Positions 25,301 through 33,335 are shown, counted from the first letter of the stretch. The stretch: DNA of 64,000 nt from Enoplosus armatus (GCF_043641665.1 NC_092183.1:4799501-4863500), one strand, 5' to 3'. Translations and numbers: made by a program. Notes: a model not told the origin generated them from the letters alone.

Positions 25301-26576
25301 CGGCCAGCCTGCCTGCCTCAGCGACTGAGCCAGCCTCACAGTAACTATGATGAATGCAGTGTCCACAGGGACAAACCAGCCATTTGACACTTCATCCCCC
25401 TTGATGCATTAGCTGCTAATATCCCGTGGATCCGTGGCGGGCTGTTTGACGCCTTATGATTCGCTGTGACTGGCCTCTGCTGAGCCCTCCCCTGAGCATA
25501 GGTGACTGTAATCATCTTACAAATGGCAATGTCTTACTTCAAATGCATTTGTTAGCGGGAACAGGCTTTGGGGGATCAGACACAACATCTGCGTTACTGA
25601 TTAGGAGAAGTGACTCTGCAGAGCCCACTGGGCCATCAAAACCATCTCTGAAGATCCTCTCTAACTCATATTGCACTGAGGGCGTTTAAAGTAAACTGGG
25701 TCATGGGCCCATCCTTTGACTGCAAGTCCGAAATGTGTTTTCATCGGGGCTAGAAAATGTGATATTTGACACACTTGATGTGCTTGAGTGCGGGTCAGTG
25801 TCCATTAACAGTATATGAAGTGACCGGTCTTGGGACTGCTCTGTGTAGCCGGGGGGGGGGGGGGGGGGGCAGGGAGGGCAGCTGGGGTTACTGATGAATG
25901 AGAGATAGGCGCCCTGCCATGAAGCGAAAGGGATGACACACACATACACAGAAAGATATGAAAATATCACTTGAGAAGGGCATTAGCAGTTCAAGGGAGG
26001 AAAAGCAGGAGGGACCATGAAGACTTTCTGATCTAACAGCTGCCAGATGGGATGGGATGAATCAGAAATGAGAAGAAGAAAAAAAAAAAAAGATAGCAGG
26101 GAGAGAAAGAGAGAATTCCTTCAAATGAGCCGTTTTCTAAATTTTGAGTGAGATGAATAAACTGCAAGCATCTTTGAAGTTAATCCTGATTCAAGACATC
26201 AAAATGATTTGGTGATGATGTGTTTACAGGGGGTGGGGGGGTGGGGAGTCTGAGAGAAGATATTCTAAAGTCTCTCGTCCTCCTTTATACACACAAAGAC
26301 AAACAAAACAAACTGTATTGAAGTTGACTGACGTGCAGCACAAGTATGCAAGGCTAGTAATTCTCCAATACCTTCTCCAGGATCACTGGTTTGGTTTCCA
26401 GATGTGAGGGCCTGTCTGGGCGTTGTACTTGCTCTCCAGGGCGCTTCCAGGCAGCCCTGCCGGCTCAGCTGCAGCCCGCGGCGGTCACGATTCTCCCGGA
26501 CCTCCAGTACTCCTCCGCACACGAAGTTTCTGGTCACAAAACAACGACGCGGATCCAGCGTGGAAATGTCGATTAA
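2471..26576 (-). CDS. ccdc60: ccdc60, coiled-coil domain-containing protein 60 (split gene, ends unresolved)
   Basis: Nine coding pieces are visible on the minus strand, 5' to 3': 26576-26372 and 24706-24576 (both doubtful), 22689-22618, 17211-17073, 11650-11546, 7367-7191, 3280-3209, 3032-3005 and 2695-2471. The last three join in perfect phase, and so do 22689-22618 to 17211-17073 to 11650-11546 if one extra base is removed. The readable protein has a basic stretch (RILAGRKRADIISLRRHLG), an acidic patch (SDSDSDSEG), a Cys/Trp-rich stretch (IYCQLCCLNWLLEALTLD), and a conserved-looking C-terminal region with EEMAQSYVDVLELKA and LELWDLCLPELCVAIQ. Identity as CCDC60 rests on its place next to HSPB8/SRRM4, as in mammals, and on general resemblance; I could not align it. 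Function is poorly known; expression in ciliated tissue is typical of the family. At least one more exon is expected between 7.4 and 11.5 kb, and the 3' end may lie below 2.4 kb. Frame disruptions are described separately. Confidence 0.7.
3005..3032 (-). CDS. ccdc60: ccdc60 28-nt small exon
   Basis: The acceptor is TTTCCCATGCAG and the donor is CCAGAG/GTATCG. Its 28 nt supply one base to finish the Arg codon begun in the 3209-3280 exon, followed by EEVKQRPPE, and end in phase 0 as the 2471-2695 exon requires. The two-sided phase match is the main evidence. Confidence 0.62.
3142..3186. mobile_element. family A MITE, short left-end fragment
   Basis: GAGATACCACTCTCATGTCTG followed by TGCGGTAAGTATGCAGCTACA matches the left subterminal part of the complete copies. 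It lies inside the 176-bp intron between two ccdc60 exons. Confidence 0.5.
3209..3280 (-). CDS. ccdc60: ccdc60 exon with EEMAQSYVDVLELKA
   Basis: A 72-nt exon (1+23x3+2). The acceptor is CACGCTGCAG and the donor GCCAG/GTCTGA. It encodes SRKLPLRVEEMAQSYVDVLE followed by LKA, a helical, heptad-like segment that fits a coiled-coil protein. A degraded MITE end lies in the short intron just 3' of it. Confidence 0.75.
3501..3517. repeat. poly-G run (17 G)
   Basis: A homopolymer prone to assembly error. Confidence 0.97.
4992..5101. repeat. 30-bp minisatellite, about 3.7 copies
   Basis: Units of 30 bp begin GGCTGCTGAAATGTAAGTCA and end TGAGATGGAG. Three complete near-identical copies and one partial follow head to tail. 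Confidence 0.85.
6671..6698. repeat. (GT)14 microsatellite
   Basis: Uninterrupted GT dinucleotides. Confidence 0.97.
7191..7367 (-). CDS. ccdc60: ccdc60 exon, Ser/Arg-rich linker (frame ambiguous)
   Basis: Acceptor CCTTCCAAAAG and donor GCAGAG/GTGACA enclose 177 nt. Two frames are open. The one starting PRRVHTRRPRSSSAHLHTHR has the codon usage expected of a GC3-rich fish exon and reads as a natural disordered linker. The other (starting LGEFTPGALAAP) is the one that matches the splice phases of the exons at 11546-11650 and 3209-3280. The first frame is preferred, which implies at least one undetected exon on the 5' side. A weaker alternative donor at 7161/7162 would extend it and give the phase needed by the 3209-3280 exon. 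Confidence 0.5.
8375..8396. repeat. (CA)11 microsatellite
   Basis: Uninterrupted CA dinucleotides. Confidence 0.97.
8681..8745. repeat. (GT)n microsatellite, 65 bp uninterrupted
   Basis: A pure GT dinucleotide tract, the longest in the window. Confidence 0.98.
8904..8980. repeat. interrupted (GT)n microsatellite
   Basis: GT repeats broken by GA, TATG and GCACACCTGT. Confidence 0.95.
9585..9728 (+). mobile_element. 3' tail of a LINE or LINE-mobilised SINE
   Basis: GACCAGGTCTCTCTTGAGAA, then TGAGACCCTGTGTCTAAATG and a TTTAAATAAAGGTTAAA end before an A-rich run, is a typical L2-type tail in fish genomes. Confidence 0.5.
11546..11650 (-). CDS. ccdc60: ccdc60 exon, Cys/Trp-rich segment
   Basis: A 105-nt exon (1+34x3+2) with acceptor GTGCTGTTGCAG and an ideal donor CCCAA/GTAAGT. 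It reads KVIYCQLCCLNWLLEALTLD, then a Gly/Pro-rich end closing with TACWDP. Its first base completes the Gly codon left by the exon at 17073-17211. Confidence 0.75.
12055..12180. mobile_element. possible tRNA-derived SINE fragment
   Basis: GACAGACAGGGAGACAGGAA, GGGGGATATGACATGCGACA and ATCAAATGGTGGACATTGCA resemble a common fish repeat carrying a degenerate tRNA-like box in reverse. Too decayed for firm assignment. Confidence 0.35.
16555..16665. mobile_element. family C MITE, right-half fragment
   Basis: AGCTCCTAAATGCTCCACTA and TGTTTACTAGTCGATAACC followed by TTCTGTCTGCC match the right arm of the full copy at 48 kb. Confidence 0.45.
17073..17211 (-). pseudogene. ccdc60: ccdc60 exon carrying an apparent +1 frameshift in a C6 run
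   Basis: The acceptor (CACTGCTTTGCAG) and donor (GAGGG/GTGAGG) are good, but the exon is 139 nt. The 5' part reads RLASAIKQGQSCFRLLQKEE followed by an acidic QEEEGAAENRAMTP in one frame. The 3' part reads PSFYSDSDSDSEG in the next frame. The first frame meets TGA soon after the junction, and the second is closed by TGA just before it. The switch falls at a run of six C (G on the plus strand, 17108-17113). One C fewer gives 138 nt, and the exon then joins both neighbours in phase. It is either a base-calling/assembly error or a real lesion. Confidence 0.65.
17965..17987. repeat. (TGT)n trinucleotide repeat
   Basis: About seven and a half TGT units. Confidence 0.95.
18820..18920. repeat. dispersed repeat, copy related to 39.6 kb
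   Basis: ATCAGTTTTGCAAATGTTTT, GGAAATG and GTTTGTTAG occur in the same order and spacing at 39650-39715, so the two stretches belong to one dispersed family. Confidence 0.4.
21670..21810. mobile_element. family A MITE, right-half fragment
   Basis: CTTCATGCTAAATTAGGCTAA, CTTCATACTTAACAGGCAGAC, GAGTGGTATCAATCTTTTAG and ATTTCCCAAAATGTCC match, in order, the right half of the complete copies. The left half is missing. Confidence 0.6.
22326..22354. repeat. (CA)n microsatellite
   Basis: About 14 CA units, preceded by a short imperfect stretch. Confidence 0.97.
22618..22689 (-). CDS. ccdc60: ccdc60 exon, basic helix
   Basis: A 72-nt exon between a strong acceptor (CTTTTTTTCAG) and donor (GCCAG/GTGAGA). 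It encodes VCRILAGRKRADIISLRRHL then GHA, and leaves AG to be completed as Arg by the next exon. Confidence 0.72.
22690..24575. other. ccdc60 intron
   Basis: No recognised repeat or exon. Confidence 0.5.
24576..24706 (-). CDS. ccdc60: possible ccdc60 exon, frame broken
   Basis: After an acceptor GAGTAGCAG the frame reads RQQQCPGLTRKKFAANELIH then QLKRVGTR and hits TGA. One base over, an acidic frame (DDEEKEGEEEDEER) continues to a weak donor CG/GTGGGG whose phase suits the 22618-22689 exon. Dropping one G from the GGGG run would make 130 nt with phases fitting both sides. The acidic half could be only a CT-rich low-complexity stretch read backwards, so this exon is tentative. Confidence 0.33.
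24707..26371. other. ccdc60 intron
   Basis: Holds the G19 run and purine-rich low-complexity sequence near 26.05-26.1 kb. No exon recognised. Confidence 0.5.
25851..25869. repeat. poly-G run (19 G)
   Basis: The longest G homopolymer in the window; shorter C runs are at 36031-36041 and 37060-37070. Confidence 0.97.
26372..26576 (-). CDS. ccdc60: possible 5' coding exon of ccdc60, no start codon found
   Basis: The minus strand has an open frame from a TGA at 26577-26579 through STLDPRRCFVTRNFV, GGVLEVRENRDRRGLQLSR and ALTSGNQTSDPGE to a donor GGAGAAG/GTATTG. It has no in-frame Met and no clear acceptor. Other frames of the same stretch give protein-like pieces (ESKYNAQTGPHIWKP, then KPVILEK). 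This patchwork suggests indels or a misjudged structure. Its position about 150 bp downstream of an X-box-like motif supports a 5' location. Confidence 0.3.
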
Positions 26577-26726
26577 TCATGATAAGTCTGCAAGTTACGA
26601 AGTGGACTGAAGTTGTACAGAAAACAGTGGCATATCACTGGAGTGAGTAAACGGAGTTAAAGAGTTAAACAATTTCTGCCAAGTCACCAAACTCCGCGAT
26701 CCATGCGTCTTTGACCTGCGACCTCC

Positions 26727-26741
26727 GTTTCCCATGGCAAC
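26727..26741 (-). promoter_or_regulatory. RFX X-box-like motif upstream of ccdc60
   Basis: GTTTCCCATGGCAAC on the plus strand reads GTTGCC-ATG-GGAAAC in gene orientation. The X-box consensus is GTNRCC, 0-3 nt, RGYAAC, so it differs at one of the defined positions. X-boxes bind RFX factors that drive ciliary genes. Its location just upstream of the putative first ccdc60 exon fits a ciliated-cell promoter. Confidence 0.45.
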
Positions 26742-29699
26742 GGTAAATGAAGCTCAGCCCGGAAGGAAGTCAAAATAAAATGTCCAGAAGTATGTGGACA
26801 CTGCTATACACCTTTGTGTTTTACAATGTGAAGAGCTGAATCAGCCGAAATGTGGCGGCCCTATTTAGCTTTTAACATTTGAGGCCGTTGTTTGGTTAGT
26901 TTATAATAAATGAAAGCTCGTGGTTGCTAACTCGAGAACCAATTATAAGCAGATTGTGATTTTAACCACTTTATTATGAGAGATTCTAACAGGTGGATGA
27001 AAGTCTGATTGATGATTACAGAGGCATAGTAGCATCATGACACACCAAATGCCTATTTATATCGCAAACTACACATACAAAGGTTGTAATGTCCTAATTG
27101 TATGCTTTAGTTTAGGCTGGTCATTTCATGATGGCTAATTTAAACAATTGCCAGTCTTCAGAGGCTGCGAGGGGAGAACAATATCTTTCAGCTTTTAATT
27201 ACTTTACAATTTAATACATTTAAGTTCAGTATGTGATTTAAAGATGGCTTAACCACACCAAATCCCATTCCACTTGGGTCAAAGCACAACCTCAAGATGG
27301 CAGCTACAGAACTCTCCGGCTTTAGCAGGAGTTTAGCTAGCTAGATTTTTATTCCACGTCATTGGATTTAGCTGCTGCTTCATTTCTTATGTGGAAGAAC
27401 TGACTGAATTACCAAGACGTCAGTTCATCAAAATGGACATGTTTCAATGACATATAGCAGTTAGGGAAAAATAAATAAGTACATTTAATATTAGCTTTAG
27501 CTAAGGCTAGCTGCAGCTGTCTCACCTGCTAGCTTGCGCTTGATATATGCTAGCTCGCTTGCTTTAGGAGTCTAGTTAGCTGCCTCTCTGTGACAGTACA
27601 AAGCCAGAATGCATTTAACGTTACTGCAGCTTGATTTTTTTTAGCTGTTTTCAATTACACATATTTCTGTGGCATAAAAACAATATCAAAATGTCAGATT
27701 CAAGCCTTTACTCTTACTCTTTCTGCACTTTGAACCAGCATGCACAATACCAGGACCCTGAAACTGAAGCAACTAAATGGAATTCAGACATGATTTATTA
27801 TTTACATCTGTGATTTCCCTGTTTTGGCATTTCAAAATGTCTGCCATTGTCCTATAATAGTTATCTTACTTTCATTGGCTACATGAACTTGTTTTCCCCA
27901 GAGACTTATATCACTCACCAATGAGATTATAGATGTTCTGAAACCATCAGTCACACTCAAAATATTGTTGACTTTTTTTGATATTGGCTGAAGTGAGCCA
28001 AAGCCTTTGTGATAGTTGATTTTGTCAAAATCACTGCTCCGGGTGTGAGACTGCAATCAATCCAAATGAATAAATCAAGATAATGTTGCGGAATCAATAA
28101 TAATTTCCTCCCAGTCCATAAATCCACCTTTTCATGCTCCATCTCTTCAGTTCCATTTCAGTCCATGCAGTTCAACCTGGAAAACTCTGAACCTACTAAT
28201 AAATTAGTCTCTAATCACCTTGTGACCAATCATCTATTTTACTACACAGACAAAGAAAAAAAGTGTTATAAAAGTAAAATAGCAAAAGAATTAAGGGTAA
28301 AATTGGTAGTTTACGCATTTATTGTTATTTAACCTCCTAAGACCTGGCATCCACATGCGTGGACATCACATTTTGGGTTATACCATAATACTTAATTCTG
28401 CTTATATGGAAATTCAAAATTGTCCCCGTATGCAGAACCACATCATGTCAACAGATGATGCTTAATTTTTATACTTATCAGGTCCCAATAAGCCCAAATA
28501 GCAAAGAGAAATTAAGATAGAGCTTGGGTCTTAGGAGGTTAATTTAATCGTAATTGCAGCTCATTTGCCTTTTCTCTCCATTTTAGTTTTCACATTCTAT
28601 GGAAGTATTTAGTGTGACTGTGGTGAATGGTGGAATAGCATCTTTTTGCAGCAGGAAATTTACAAATTTTGGATACATTGGGACAAAATTTCAAGGTGAA
28701 GTTTAAACGTATCTGTTTCTGTAAAAGCTGTAAAATAATAGCCTTATTTAAGTGTGGAAATGGATGAAACTCGTGTATTTGATTTAAAATAATTTGTCAA
28801 TGTTGTATAATAATCTTTCATACTCTCTGTTTGTATTTCCGCCTTAGCCTTCCACGCCAGTTTTGAAGAATAGCATGAACATCTTGGTGCACTGTGGGCA
28901 TATGTGCCTTTAATGTGAACAGGATGGAAGTCTCTTTTGATGGTTGAAACAGAGGAACCAATTTTTCAGGCAAGTCAAGCAGCAGCAGAGAATCCCAATT
29001 TAACCTCTCACCGCATATCCTACAGACAGAATCTGTGGGTGAGGCATCGCACAAAGTGTCAGAAACATCTGTTCAATCTCTTTTGTGCTCCAGTGGACGG
29101 TATGCCAAGATCTCAGGGCACACAGCTCTAAAAATGAAACACTGACAAGTCTGTCACACTTGATAAAAGAGGGAACAATAATAATCCAGTTGAAACTGCC
29201 GGGCGAGAGAAAAATGGAGTGGAAGGGAGCTTTGTACACTCAATACACACACATGCCACTGAAACATTTCAGATAACACAAAAAAAGAGCATTGTTTTTG
29301 TCCTTCTCAGCCTCTAGTAGAGGTACTTCATGCTTCGGACAAACCGCTGCCACTGTGTGTCCTTTGAGATGTGAAACACAAGGTGAAGAGACACTATCAG
29401 TGGCTCATGACAAGACTGAGGAGCCCAGTCACCATGGACAGAATAGAGTTCACTGGGATGTGAGAAGAATGGTCTTCAGGCAACAGATGCAACAGTTCAA
29501 ACACAAACTAGCCTCAGCCAACTGCTCGCTATTTGCCATTGTGCCCTTAAAAGTTATAAATACACCTAATTAGTCTGCTGCCTTCTTCAGGCCAGCGAGA
29601 GGTAACGGCCTCCCCTCCACACCCATCACCCCATGCCCACACACCCTTCTCATGGGATCGGCAGGAGTGCTTAATAAGTGCTAAAACAGACAGGAGCAC
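26742..29699. other. divergent intergenic region, ccdc60 to hspb15-like gene
   Basis: About 3 kb between the X-box and the TATA box. Contains the TTAA-flanked MITE. No coding segment recognised. Confidence 0.6.
28329..28542. mobile_element. piggyBac-like MITE with TTAA flanks
   Basis: A 214-bp element with perfect 12-bp terminal inverted repeats (CCTCCTAAGACC and GGTCTTAGGAGG) directly flanked by TTAA on both sides, the piggyBac target-site duplication. No ORF. It lies between ccdc60 and the hspb15-like gene. Confidence 0.75.
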
Positions 29700-29708
29700 T
29701 ATATAAAG
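29700..29708 (+). promoter_or_regulatory. TATA box of the HSPB1-like gene
   Basis: TATATAAAG lies about 220 bp upstream of the initiator ATG at 29928. A start site near 29730 would give a 5' UTR of roughly 200 nt. TATA promoters are usual for inducible small heat shock genes. Confidence 0.6.
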
Positions 29709-29833
29709 CCCCTCAGAGAGTTCTCTGTCTCATCATCCCCAGCTTTGGCGAATCTTTTTTTTTTTTTATCATTCCCTCATTCATTAAGGAGGTTTTAATT
29801 GCTGAAATTTCAGCGAGTCAACCCAGAGAGTCC

Positions 29834-29843
29834 AGAAGTTTCT
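29834..29843 (+). promoter_or_regulatory. possible two-unit heat shock element
   Basis: AGAAGTTTCT contains the inverted nGAAn/nTTCn pair bound by HSF1. It has only two units, and it lies downstream of the TATA box, in the likely 5' UTR, so its activity is uncertain. Confidence 0.25.
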
Positions 29844-29927
29844 CTGTGACTGTCATCAAAAAAAGGGCTGCCATTCTTAATCTTCTCAGTAGGTTTTTTC
29901 TTTCTGTGTAATTTTATCTCTTAAAAC

Positions 29928-30294
29928 ATGAGTGAACAGGCCAAAACAGAGCTGTCATGTGGGGGGTATGGCGGGGGTGTCCCCTGGTACCCCCTGAGAA
30001 AATGGTGGCAGTCCAGCCGGCTTTTCAATCAGGATGTTGGCCTGCCGCCTTTCCTGGAGCCAGGGGACCCTCGGTGGATGGACGTGGACCTGCTCCAGAG
30101 GAGTTTGGCAGCCTGCTCCTGGCCGGGGTACATACCCGCCCCGCTGTTTGTGCCCTACATCTCTGGGTCTATGCATCATCCCGGCCAGAAGATTAGTAAG
30201 GAGCAGTACAAGTGGAGGGTCAGCCTGGACATGGCTCACTTCTCCCCCTCAGAGATTTCTCTCGGCATCAGAGACGGGTTCCTGGAGGTCGGAG
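29928..30294 (+). CDS. hspb15: hspb15-like exon 1
   Basis: It holds the start codon, the N-terminal domain and the first strands of the alpha-crystallin domain ([18 protein letters not shown]). The donor GGAG/GTACAA leaves phase 1. The ATG at 29928 (AACATGAG context) is the first in frame after upstream stops. Confidence 0.88.
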
Positions 30295-32368
30295 GTACAA
30301 AACATTGCCTACAGTTCTGTTAATTAAACATCTTTAAAAGTTCATTTTATTAACATTGCTAATTACTTTTACACACAGGGTAGTTTCTACTCTTAATGAA
30401 GTATTAATAATCTTATATATCTAATATTATTATCTCAAAGAGTAACAGAGTTATCTAAATAGACTTCTCTCACAGTTCACAGAATAAACCCCTTAAAACT
30501 AAACGAGGATGGAAAGGAAGCTGAATGTAACAAAATTAGAAAGCTGCTTAAATAATGTGCTCGGGGAAATCAGAGCTCTGTGACAGAAATTAATTTCTGT
30601 GTTGAGTGGTTTCTGTGTTGCTTGATTCCTCTGTGTGTCCTCACATTCTTCCTCATAAATGGTAATCCATCCCCAGGGAAACACGAGGAGAGGCCAGACG
30701 AGCATGGATTTATTGCCAGATGTTTTACAAGGAAATACAGGTATGCAATGTAAACACCGATATTAACCTGCAGATGATGAAATATCCACAATTTAAGCCA
30801 TTCTAGACAGCAGTCAGCAGCCAAGAATGCAGCACGGAAGGTCTGTTTTTGACAGTATCTAATCTCTAAAATGCTCACTGAGCTGAAAAATGAGATATTA
30901 TGTACATCAGCTTCAGTATTTGAAAACACTGGTACTTTGTATGTAGAGACGTTGTAAACACAATCGTGTTGTTTTCAGGCTCCCATCTGAGATTGATGCT
31001 ACCAAAATCGTATCCACACTTTCGGTTGATGGTATCCTGACTGTGGAAGCTCCAGTTCCCGAAACCTCCGTTCCTGCTGCCATCATCATTCCCATAAAGG
31101 TGATCCCAGCTGTGAAGTTTATTTACATTTAAAGGTTTGGTAGATATGCTTATGTGCTTTCTTCCTGAGAGTTAGATGAGAAGATACCACTTACATATGT
31201 GTTCGGTAAATGTAAGTCTACAGCCAGCAGACGGTTAGCTTAGCTTAGCATAAAGACTGGAAACAGGGGGAAACAGCTAGCCTGGCTCTGTCGGAAGGTA
31301 ACAAAATCTGCCTCCCAGAACTTCTAAAGCTCACAAGTTGCAGGTGTGCTGAACTATTTAAGGGCAGCCCCCACATTTAAACATCTGTTTTTTACACTTT
31401 GGTCTTTGTATTTGTTTTGAATTAAAAAACGAGATATAACGGGTTACTTAGTGAGCTTTATCTTCGGAGAGATCCAGGCTAGCTGTTTCCCCCTGTTTCC
31501 AGTCTTTGTGCTAAGCTAAGCTAACCAGCTGCTGTAGCTTTAAACAATATTTACCAGGCACATATGAGAGTGGTCTTGATCTTTTCATCTAACTCTCAGC
31601 AAAAAAAGCACATTTCTCGAAATGTCAAAGCATTCCTTGAAACTGATTTTCAAAATGAGTTCTGAACAATATCTGATGATTGATTCCAATCCAATATCCC
31701 TCTTGGGTGTCTACTTATGAAAGGACTGGCATACAAATTCAGGACTGAGATTGGGCATGAAAGCAGACCTAGTTGAACTTTGATCACGACCACTCCTTTC
31801 ATTTCACTGCTGACATTTTCTACATATTTATGCACAAATGCAGGTGGAGCTGGAGGCGACCGGAGAAAAACAGGAGAATGAAGAAACCCCTGATACAGAC
31901 CCAGATAGCTTCAGAGCACCAGAGGCCCCAGATTTTCCATCTGCAAAAGATGATGGGGAAGAGTCTCCACTAGAGGTCCATGGTGATCAGGCCCACCCTG
32001 GCAGCGCCACAGCTGGGCTTCAGCAGCATGAAGAGAGGAGGGAACAGGAGGAGGAGACCCATGAAAAGCCAGCTGGAGAGTCCCACCCTTCAGTGCCTGC
32101 AGATGGCAAAGGCACAGAGAGTCTTCAAGATTTTTCTAAACACCACGAACCACTGGAAAGCCAAGAAAGCCCAGACACAGACACGTCCAAACAGCCGGAA
32201 CACAAAGAACCAGCCGTGGATGGAGAGATCCAGGTAATGGCAGGCTCAGGGGAGGCTGCTGAGGAGATCACCCAGCCTGAGGCGCCGGAGCTGGGCATGA
32301 GTCCACCGAGCCAGGTCCCGAGCCAGGAGCTGGAGGCTCCTGACATAAAACAAGAAGACACTGAGTAG
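29928..32368 (+). CDS. hspb15: HSPB1-like small heat shock protein, probable hspb15, complete in four exons
   Basis: An ATP-independent cytosolic holdase of the alpha-crystallin family. Exons 29928-30294, 30677-30740, 30979-31099 and 31844-32368 give a 358-residue protein. The N-terminus has the WDPF-like element [14 protein letters not shown] (residues 20-33) and SWPGYIP as in HSPB1. The alpha-crystallin domain spans about 94-175, with the dimer-strand motif [20 protein letters not shown] (124-143); Arg141 is equivalent to CRYAB Arg120. An IPI motif (181-183) is the usual groove-binding C-terminal anchor. Introns after VGG and within the RKYR codon match HSPB1. The fourth exon adds 174 Glu/Pro/Ser-rich residues absent from mammalian HSPB1 (about 205 aa). 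It sits tail to tail with hspb8. Family assignment is firm; the symbol hspb15 rests on the teleost-specific HSPB1-like identity and location, and hspb1 is the alternative. Confidence 0.85.
30677..30740 (+). CDS. hspb15: hspb15-like exon 2
   Basis: A 64-nt exon (CATCCCCAG acceptor, ACAG/GTATGC donor) encoding [20 protein letters not shown] and the following Tyr, the core dimerisation strand region. Its length and phases equal those of hspb8 exon 2 in this window. Confidence 0.88.
30979..31099 (+). CDS. hspb15: hspb15-like exon 3
   Basis: The acceptor is TGTTTTCAG. It encodes [20 protein letters not shown] to AAIIIPIK and leaves phase 0 at AAG/GTGATC. It ends just after the IPI motif. Confidence 0.87.
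31141..31635. mobile_element. palindromic teleost MITE (family A, copy 1) in hspb15-like intron 3
   Basis: The two halves are inverted copies. The left contains TTAGCTTAGCTTAGCATAAA and GACTGGAAACAGGGGGAAAC; the right contains the reverse (GTTTCCCCCTGTTTCCAGTC, then GCTAAGCTAAGCTAACC). The outer arms GAGAGTTAGATGAGAAGAT and ATCTTTTCATCTAACTCTC also pair. No coding capacity, so a non-autonomous element; superfamily not determined. Confidence 0.75.
31844..32368 (+). CDS. hspb15: hspb15-like exon 4, acidic C-terminal tail
   Basis: The acceptor is CAAATGCAG; it opens with [14 protein letters not shown] in phase and runs 174 codons to TAG. It is rich in Glu, Asp, Pro, Ser and Gln, with repeated SPDTD/TPDTD-type units and no predicted fold. 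Long acidic tails solubilise some chaperones, but a role here is inference. Confidence 0.82.
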   Translation: MELEATGEKQENEETPDTDPDSFRAPEAPDFPSAKDDGEESPLEVHGDQAHPGSATAGLQQHEERREQEEETHEKPAGESHPSVPADGKGTESLQDFSKHHEPLESQESPDTDTSKQPEHKEPAVDGEIQVMAGSGEAAEEITQPEAPELGMSPPSQVPSQELEAPDIKQEDTE

Positions 32369-32884
32369 AAACACAAATATCGCTAAAAAGTTGCACACAT
32401 CACATATTGACAAATACTCAAACAGCCTGCATAGCTTGTCTTGCACCAGTTCTACAGATGCTTTTTAGTCAATAGATATAACAGCCATATAACCATGCTG
32501 TCTTTGGAGCTCCAATTAAACAATAGCATGTGAAAATGTTAAATACTGTGTCGGGGTTACCCATTATTTCTACATGCTTGCACTTCCTCTCAATTGTAAA
32601 ATGAATTGTGTGGGATCTATGTGAATATGCCTCCGTTTATGAAAAAGTGATCACATTCATGAGCATCATACTCATAGTTGCCTCTGAAAATACGTGAGTG
32701 CAAAATTAAGATATAGATTAATTATCATGCTTTATCATGCTTTTGACATTAATCAGATACTATACCTTTGCACAGCTGTGCATTAGTCACTTCTACATGA
32801 GTAAACTTGCCAAAGGAGAAACTGGCGTGATTCCAATTATGCTGTTGCCATGGCAGCACAAGTCCACACATATCATCTAATACC

Positions 32885-32890
32885 AATAAA
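32885..32890 (+). terminator. possible polyadenylation signal of the hspb15-like gene
   Basis: AATAAA lies 517 nt after the stop codon. Another AATAAA at 33288-33293 is an alternative that would bring the transcript end close to the hspb8 poly(A) site. Confidence 0.35.
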
Positions 32891-33335
32891 TACAACAGTT
32901 TATATGAGCTGGGACATCACACAAAGCGGCGCCTTTGCACAGCCAAAACTGTGGCGGCCTTTTGTTGTTTTCACAGCGTGACTCCAGTTTGGAAACTTTT
33001 TTAATTCAAACAGATCATCCCTCTTGATTCCAATACACAGGGAAGATTACATTATTTTGTAATCACGCAACATGCAAAAGAACTGCCCCAATTTTTGCAC
33101 ATGCATACAAAAGCTCTGGCGGTACTGCCTCTGTGCGTTCGGCCCATTCTGCAGCACACAGCAGTGCCAATCTCACCCAGCACTAAGCCCTCTGCTAATC
33201 TGCTGCCCAATTCCTTCTGTTATCCAACAATAACACCACAGGCTGCCTGGATCTCTGGAACCAGGCCCGAGAGTGGCACGGTTCTCAATAAAAAGACACA
33301 GATGTTAAGACACACTGGGAGATTGGCTGGACACT

